From NCBI GenBank assembly GCA_002104905.1, contig MCFE01000785.1:1-36465 (forward strand): a DNA stretch of 36,465 bases, in the 5' to 3' direction. The notes below the pieces were generated by a model that did not search any database, was not told where the DNA came from, and saw only the letters and a program-made list of their open reading frames with translations. Within the stretch, counting starts at the first letter, position 1, and each line of letters begins with the position of its first letter. The stretch comes from Basidiobolus meristosporus CBS 931.73 (taxonomy: Eukaryota > Basidiobolomycota > Basidiobolomycetes > Basidiobolales > Basidiobolaceae). This document shows, piece after piece, positions 30,562 to 36,465 of this stretch. A program made the position numbers and the translations under genes.

Positions 30562-30920
30562 ATTGAAATTGATGGATGATTGTATGTAGGCGGTTTGAAT
30601 TGATTTGGCACAATCTGCGTTATTTATCTGATTTTTAATATATTATGGTTATATCTCCATCAATTGCCATGTATCCCATCATTATGTCACAAAAATCATC
30701 CGCAAACAATGCCTTGGTACTTTTATTGATGCTTTAATCATAGGTCTATAATTAAATAGGAAATCTGCAATTGATGTGATCTGATCCATGTCAACACAAT
30801 CCAAGAAGCATCATGCATAATATATGGAAAATTCAACAATCACAGTAGTTTTCATATATATTTCATATAAGACCAGGTAGATGCCAATATACTACTGTAT
30901 AAGTATCCAAATCCGTTGCT
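30562..30920. promoter_or_regulatory. Divergent intergenic region of Harbinger H2
   Basis: The 359 bases between the two divergent starts are nearly identical, inverted, to 35458-35816 of H3. The stretch is AT-rich, with conserved blocks such as GATTTTTAATA, AATCATAGGTCTATAATTAA and TATATGGAAAATTCAACAATC. It is presumably a shared promoter, inferred from layout. Confidence 0.55.
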
Positions 30921-32168
30921 ATGGTCCCCATACCAAGCCTCAACTCATCTTTAGTACAACCCAGACAAAACCCATCCCCCAGCTCACAGGCGCGGTCCAG
31001 ACCGGAGAAGTTGATGTTGGATCCGTTTGAGTTCTTGCCAAATGATTTTAGTATGGCCCAAGTGTCTATGATGAGCCTTCATTCAGATATTTGGGCACTA
31101 CTGATTAATCTTGCAGAACTAGATACCTCAGAGAGTTGACAAAGATGGAAGAATTTGAGTAGAAAGCTGTGGCATGAGTTCTTCATCAAGATGCCAGCCA
31201 ATGTATGTAAGAAGATATATAACAAGACAAGTATTGAAATCAAGAATGAGCTGAGAGTGAGGGGATTTGACAAAGAAGCCACACGGGAACAATTTCGTGT
31301 GCAATTTGCACAGTACAGGCCGGACACATCCATTTGTGCCTCAACTTTGGGAACCAAAGAGATTCTGAATGAGTTTTTGTCTCAAATGACTAATGTACTA
31401 CGTGATATATTAGTAGAGCTAAGTGGCTTCCAAGAGCAATATACACAGGCCTCATCCAGGCAACAGCTCCAAAGTATCAGACAGAGGGTAAGTGAATACC
31501 TTGAGGAATCAGATGGTGAGCTTCAGGAGGAAGAATACAGACCGCAAGCAACAGCATCCAGATTGCACCAGCACACCTCGCTGGATTCCCTACCATCTCT
31601 TGGAACCACAGCGTGCCGGCACACGTCAGTCCAGACCACACCAACACCCTTTACCAGAACGCCCTGCGTCAAGTCAATGTGCATTGAGTCAATGCACGCG
31701 CTTCAGAGCACAACTACAAGAACTTGCCAAACTGCTCATTTAGACACAAGTCCATTGGAGCAGACCAAGTTGTGTCAACATGCAGCATCACATTGAACTC
31801 AGCCAAGGGCCATCTCAACGCGTCAAGGTGTGCCTGCGCATGCTGTTTTGCCTGACCATCAGCAAGTTACTTCCGGTGAACTGACTGATGATGACCAACA
31901 TGAAGTGCCTCAACCACCGGAGCCCTTGGCAAGTAAAAGAATGCGTCAGTGTGTGGCACTACAGGCTGGTTCAGTTGGTTCAGTTGGAGTAATTCAGCGC
32001 AGCCAAGCTGTAGCATTGCACTCATCAACTAGGAGGCAAAATACTGACTACAAATACACAAGTAGCCAAGATGATAGTCAGCCAGGAAGTAGTATAGGTG
32101 TGCAAAGTGAGTCACTACCAAATGCTTCAGTAGTAATCCCTGTGAGAAAAAAACCCAGGAGAAGATGA
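30921..32168 (+). pseudogene. Unknown Harbinger second gene, H2 copy, two in-frame stops
   Basis: A single frame of 415 codons runs from ATG 30921 (MVPIPSLNSSLVQPRQNP) to the stop at 32166-32168. TGA codons at 31137-31139 and 31794-31796 interrupt it. The first is CGA (Arg) in H3 and CAA (Gln) in H1. The N-terminal Pro/Ser/Gln-rich leader is absent from H1. The conserved region holds FSMAQVSMMS and KKIYNKTSIEIKNELRVRGF. The tail is low complexity with a basic end (RKKPRRR). No known domain is recognised; a DNA-binding partner of the transposase is possible. Confidence 0.8.
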
Positions 32169-32910
32169 TGCAATTGCTTTGAATTGCTCACATTTGTAAT
32201 GATCCCAACAACCTTTTTTTTTGCGATCCAAATTGAGCCATCGCAAATCAGTGATCATCAAATTTTTGATATAAGTAATATCAAGGTTGTCTCACATTTG
32301 AGACAGAACCCCTATAAATAAACATCCTGCATATATATATGTCATCTGTAATACCAGTGCAGCTATTGGATCTGTTTTGCACCAACACAATTGCTTGCGT
32401 GCTAGCTATGACACCTTGTCCAACCACCAGGATCAGGGATTTACTTTCTCAATGGGCAAAATGGGATATTTGATGGCAAATCAGGTAGCTTTTTCAGTAG
32501 TCAATGAGCCAATTGGGGGCTGCCAGCTTCAGGATACTTTTGGACCAATTAACCACTGAGATACCGTCCAATTGGAGTGAGGGTAACCAAAATGGTAAGT
32601 ATCAGTGTAGTTTATAGTGTGATACACATTTATTTCCATTTACATTAAAGAAACATATCCAAATACCGGATTTTACCTGCCATTATAGCGGTATCCAATT
32701 GCGCATGTGATGCAAACATTACAAGTTGGTGCGATTATCCGTGCCAACCTCATCATGTCAGATTGTGCCATAGTGTGTGAGATTGTCCCACATAGTGCAA
32801 AATTGTCTACAAATGATCCTGCCTTCTGGTAGCTATAATATCACGCCCAATTGTTCTTTACAACCGCGGATTGCGCCATGCGCCCTGGCACGGTACAATG
32901 GAACAAGTCT
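32169..32910. repeat. H2 second-gene-side non-coding end
   Basis: These 742 non-coding bases are the inverted counterpart of 33483-34224 in H3. They include a TATATATATG tract, the ACACCTTGTCCAA and TTAATTGGTCC blocks also present in H1, and repeated TAGTG(T/C) motifs near the terminal inverted repeat. No gene is seen. Confidence 0.8.
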
Positions 32911-33039
32911 ATTGCACCTACATGAATGTAAGATTCAATGATGACCTGCCATAGTAAGCATTATAAATAAAGTTGTAGCACCACATACACATGTATATGT
33001 AACACTATTTCCCTTTTGGTTTGACTCACTTCCATATAT

Positions 33040-33482
33040 ATGCTGCCAAAGAATAAAGCAAAGTTCTCTGGTTCTCAACCAAACCCCACTGCTGACAGTA
33101 ACAGAAGAATGGTTGGACAACAGCTTGCTTAGACATTCAGTGCAACAAGCAGGGCTACATCTAAAAAAGGCCCTGTGGACAGTGTGCCCATTGAAGGTAA
33201 TAATGTGGACTCCTCAGGCTCTCAGTCAAGTAGGCAATTGCAAACCTCTGCGGAGCCACAAGCTGACCATTATGCTCAGGCTGATGAGAATGTAGCAAAT
33301 GCAGTACCCTCTGTTGAAGATCAGCATGTGGCCATGATAACATCACCACCACCCATATTAGCAAGTATGTTGTCAGCTCATACCAAAGCATCAACAAGGC
33401 AGTTAGGTGCAGTGGCTGATAGGATAGATGCAATGGCACAGAGAAATCAGGAAGTAGTCCAGAAACAGGATGAGCAGATAAT
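33040..33482 (+). pseudogene. Unknown second gene of the CACTA family, E5 copy, N-terminal part
   Basis: ATG 33040 gives MLPKNKAKFSGSQPNPTADS. A TAG follows QQLA (33130-33132), where E3 has TTG. After that the frame is open to 33482: SPPPILASMLSAHTKASTRQ, then LGAVADRIDAMAQRNQEVVQ, a probable coiled coil. H3 interrupts at IIDLFH-like sequence, so about the first 147 codons are seen here. This is the best view of the N-terminal region; the rest of the gene is beyond the window. Confidence 0.75.
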
Positions 33483-34224
33483 AGACTTGTTCCATTGTAC
33501 CGTGCCAGGGCGCACGGCGCAATCCGCGGTCGTAAAGAGCAATCAGGCGCGATATCCTAGCTACCACAAGGCAGGATTGGTCTTGAACAATTTTGCACTA
33601 TGCGGGACAATCTCGCACACTATGGCACAATCTGACATGATGAGGTTGGCACGGATGATTGTGCCAACTTGTAATGTTTGCATCACATGCGCAATTGGAT
33701 ACCGCTATAATGGCAGGTAAAATCCGGTATTTGGATATGTTTATTTAATGTAAATGGAAATAAATATGTATCACACTATAAACTACACTGATACTTACCA
33801 TTTTGGTTACCCTCACTCCAATTGGACGGTATCTCAGTGGTTAATTGGTCCAAAAGTATCCTGAAGCTGGCAGCCCCCAATTGGCTTGTTGACTACTGAA
33901 AAAGCTACCTGATTTGCCATCAAATATCCCATTTTGCCCATTGAGCAAGTAAATCCCAGATCCTAGCGATTGGACAAGGTGTCATAGCTAGCACACAAGC
34001 AATTGTGTAGGTGCAAAACAGATCCAATAGCTGCACTGGTATTACAGATGACATATATATATGCAGGGTGTTTATTTATAGGGGTTCTGTCTCAAATGTG
34101 AGACAACCTTGATATTACTTATATCAAAAATTTGATGATCACTGATTTGCGATGGCTCAATTTGGATCGCAAAAAAAAAGGTTGTTGGGATCATTACAAA
34201 TGTGAGCAATTCAAAGTGATTGCA
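33483..34224. repeat. H3 second-gene-side non-coding end
   Basis: It starts with the terminal inverted repeat and the GC-richer GCGCACGGCGCAATCCGCGG stretch, then several TAGTG/GTGCCA motifs. It is nearly identical to 32169-32910 inverted. An open frame from the E5 gene runs into it as far as 33720 but is not a real gene there. Confidence 0.8.
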
Positions 34225-35457
34225 TCATCTTCTCCTGGGTTTTTTTCTCACAGGGATTACTACTGAAGCATTTGGTAGTGACTCACTTTGCACACCCATA
34301 CTACTTCCTGGCTGACTATCATCTTGGCTACTTGTGTATTTGTAGTCAGTATTTTGCCTCCTAGTTGATGAGTGTGATGCTGCAGCTTGGCCGCGCTGAA
34401 TTGCTCCAACTGAACCAACTGAACCGGCCTGTAGTGCCACGTGCTGATGCGTTCTTTTACTTGCCAAGGGCTCCGGTGGTTGAGGCACTTCATGTTGGTC
34501 ATCATCAGTCAGTTCACCAGAAGTAACTTGCTGATGGTCAGGCAAAACGGTACATGCAGGCGCGCCTTGACGCGTTGAGATGGCCCTTGGCTGAGTTTGA
34601 TGTGATGCCACATGTTGACGCAACTTGGTCTACTCCAATGGACTTGTGTCTAAATGAGCAGTTTGGCAAGTTCTTGTAGTATCGCTCTGAAGCGCGCAAG
34701 TTGACTTGACGTGGGGCGTTCTGGCAAAGGGTGTTGGCGTGGTCTGGACTGACGTGCGCCGGCACGCTGTGGTTGCAAGAGATGGTAAGGAATCCAGCAA
34801 GGCATGCTGGTGCAATCTGGACAATGTTGCTCGCGGTCTGTATTCTTCCTCCTGATGCTCACCATCTGATTCCTCAAGGTATTCACTTACCCTCTGTCTG
34901 ATACTTTGGAGCTGTTGCCTGGATGAGTCCTGTGTATATTGCTCTCGGAAGCCACTTAGCACTACTAATATATCACGTAGTACATTAGTCATTTGAGGCA
35001 AAAACTCATTCAAAATCTCTTTGGTTCCCAAAGTTGAGGCACAAATGGACGCGTCTGGCCCGTACTGTGCAAATTGAGCGCAAAATTGTTCCCGTGTGGC
35101 TTCTTTGTCAAATCCCCTCACTCTCAGCTCATTCTTGATATCAATACTTGTCTTGTTATATATCTTTTTACATACATTGGCTGGCATCTTGATGAAGAAC
35201 TCATGCCACAGCTTTCTACTCCAATTCTTCCATCTTTGTCGACTCTCTGAGGTATCTAGTTCTGCTAGATTAATCAGTAGTGCCCAAATATCTGTATGAA
35301 GGCTCATCATAGACACTTGGGCCATACTAAAATCATTTGGCAAGAACTTGAACGGATCCAATATTGACTTCTCCGGTCCAGACTGTGCTTGTGAGCTGGG
35401 GGATGGGTTTTGTCTGGGTTGTACTAAAGATGGGTTGCAACTTGATATGGGGACCAT
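34225..35457 (-). pseudogene. Unknown Harbinger second gene, H3 copy, one in-frame stop
   Basis: The frame runs from ATG 35457 (MVPISSCNPSLVQPRQNP) to the stop at 34225, 410 codons. It has one TAG at 34632-34630, where H2 has CAG and H1 has TGG. The first 275 codons are clean and contain the whole conserved region, including FWALLINLAELD, RWKNWSRKLWHEFF and KKIYNKTSIDIKNELR. The C-terminus has the same basic RKKPRRR. A TAG read-through or shortened product is conceivable but not shown. Confidence 0.8.
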
Positions 35458-35816
35458 AGCAACAGATTTGGATACTTATACAGCAGTATATTGGCATCAA
35501 CCTGGTCTTATATGAAATATATATGAGAACTAATGTGATTGTTGAATTTTCCATATATTATGCATGATGCATCTTGGATCGCGTTGACATGGATCAGATC
35601 ACATCAATAGCAGATTTCCTATTTGATTATAGACCTATGATTAAAGCATCAGTAAAAGTACCAAGGCATTGTTTGCGGATGATTTTTGCAACATAATGAT
35701 GGGATACATGGCAATTGATGGAGATATAACCATAATGTATTAAAAATCAGATAAATAACGCAGATTGCGCCAAATTGATTCAAACTGCCTCCATACAATC
35801 ATCCATCAATTTCAAT
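35458..35816. promoter_or_regulatory. Divergent intergenic region of Harbinger H3
   Basis: It is 359 bases, the same length as in H2 and nearly identical inverted. It separates the starts at 35457 and 35817. A frame extends upstream of 35817 to 35775 but without an ATG, so 35817 is preferred, matching H2. The promoter role is inferred. Confidence 0.55.
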
Positions 35817-36465
35817 ATGACTTACTCATCTGAATGGTCTTTTCTCATCAATCCCATCACTACCACTGGATTTCCTTTTGACACACTAGAGGAGATCTAT
35901 TCCAAGTACTGTGGACCATCAACCCCAATCTACTCAAGGAGATCCCTTGTTAAGCTTCTCTGCTATTACAAGAACTATTGCCCTACAAGGTTTCATCTCA
36001 CCATCCATGGCAACAAAAGTCCTAGAATCTTTCATTCCCAGCTGACAGCAATGGAGAACCACCTTGCAGAGGGTATGAATGACTTAGAGCAAGCTTGGAA
36101 TACTAGGTTCAGAAGCTCCAATAGACTTCCATATCCCAGAGTGTTCAGCAACAGGTTCCATATCAGGAGTATTTTGGATACCTTCCCAGTGAGGATTAAC
36201 AGACCTTCTAGAGGGCAGAGGCACTTTTATTCTGGCAAGTACAAGGCACACTGTGTGAAGTTTCAAGCACTGTCTGACATTGAGGGTAACATCATCTGGT
36301 TTAGTGGGCCATTTGCTGGAAGTAGGCATGACAAAGCAATCTGGGTAGAGAATCATCCTGAATTCAGTAGAGGGGAGAAATGTATGGCAGACTTAGCCTA
36401 TATAGGGAGAGGATTGTCAGAGATTAGGATGTATTACAGCTTATAGGAAGCCAAGGAATGGTGTG
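35817..36465 (+). pseudogene. PIF/Harbinger transposase, H3 copy, frameshifted, truncated by the window
   Basis: It starts at ATG 35817 (MTYSSEWSFLINPITTT) and is nearly identical to the H2 protein through ADLAYIG, including Asp121 and Asp172. An extra G near 36405 (GGGAG against GGAG in H2) shifts the frame, giving a wrong tail and a stop at 36444-36446. The DNA beyond continues to match H2 to the window end. The catalytic Glu would be encoded downstream, out of frame. Confidence 0.9.

Larger units (their letters stand above)
29514..32910. mobile_element. PIF/Harbinger element H2, complete (3,397 bp)
   Basis: It has inverted ends AGACTTGTTCCGTTG (29514) and, reverse-complemented from 32910, AGACTTGTTCCATTG. 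The flanks are TTT (29511-29513) and ATT (32911-32913). The empty site in E3 reads GAGACATTGCACC, so this is a three-base ATT duplication with one later change, as expected for Harbinger (3-bp duplications). It encodes an intact DDE transposase (minus) and a second divergent gene with two stops (plus). Confidence 0.95.
21030..36465. mobile_element. CACTA element E4, interrupted by E5, right end outside the window
   Basis: The left end reads TGCTATGAAGAATAATTGTG at 21030, a decayed CCCTATGA end, within copia sequence. The own sequence seen is 21030-26252. The second gene is on the minus strand from 23386 and Tnp2 on the plus strand from 23608. E5 starts at 26253 inside its Tnp2-side subterminal region. 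The second gene is longest here, without the 650-base deletion of E3. Confidence 0.82.
26253..36465. mobile_element. CACTA element E5, carrying Harbinger H2 and H3
   Basis: The left end CCCTATGAAAAATAATTTGG starts at 26253. Its Tnp2 (minus, 29417-26712) is the most complete in the window. The second gene begins at 33040 on the plus strand. H2 sits between the two genes and H3 inside the second gene. The right end is beyond the window. Confidence 0.87.
33483..36465. mobile_element. PIF/Harbinger element H3, right end outside the window
   Basis: It starts with AGACTTGTTCCATTGTACCG at 33483, preceded by AAT (33480-33482), the complement of the ATT beside the same end of H2. It is collinear with H2 in inverse orientation: second gene on the minus strand, transposase on the plus strand. 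It lies inside the E5 second gene. The right end and its target duplication are not in the window. Confidence 0.93.

Noticed and set aside
35775-35816. N-terminal extension of the H3 transposase to 35775
   Set aside because: It begins at TTG, not ATG, and H2 is not open in this extension; ATG 35817 matches the H2 start.
1-36465. Host genes, tRNA, rRNA or CRISPR arrays
   Set aside because: No clover-leaf, ribosomal or spacer-repeat pattern and no non-transposon protein family was recognised anywhere.

Overview
The window is a block of nested transposable elements in a eukaryotic genome. I see no host gene, tRNA, rRNA or CRISPR array. The families are Ty3/gypsy (two copies), a Ty1/copia remnant, CACTA (En/Spm) elements with a Tnp2-type transposase, and PIF/Harbinger elements. 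The Tnp2 segments (for example the HLLLHLAW...FWEFPMEWMCG stretch) resemble transposases common in filamentous fungi, so a fungus, perhaps a basidiomycete, is my inference. The sequence does not identify a species.

Layout, with my own labels. Gypsy A runs from the window edge to 3604 and is a mosaic. CACTA element E1 (3624-18945) is split by E2 (5337-16541). E2 is split twice: by gypsy B (5969-10447) and by E3 (10672-15240). E3 contains a captured piece of a Harbinger element (H1, 12918-14463). A Harbinger end fragment (H0, 18946-19164), an unrecognised stretch (19165-20522) and a copia tail (to 21029) follow. CACTA element E4 starts at 21030 and is interrupted at 26253 by E5. E5 carries two Harbinger insertions: H2, complete at 29514-32910, and H3, from 33483 past the window end.

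The CACTA copies share one plan. Their ends begin CCCTATGA, which fits the CMCWR rule for this superfamily. Two genes diverge from a central promoter of about 220 bp: Tnp2 runs to one end, and a second gene of unknown function runs to the other. The second gene's product has internal repeats of about 69 residues and a conserved C-terminal region. The Harbinger elements also carry two divergent genes: a DDE transposase of 294 residues, and an unknown protein of about 410 residues with a basic C-terminus. Only the H2 transposase and the H1 copy of the unknown Harbinger gene have clean reading frames. All other genes have stops, frameshifts or deletions, many of the stops being C-to-T or G-to-A changes.

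Relative order of events, read from the nesting: E1 is older than E2; E2 is older than gypsy B and E3; E4 is older than E5; E5 is older than H2 and H3. H2, with an intact transposase, intact ends and a matching target duplication, looks the most recent and most likely to be mobile.
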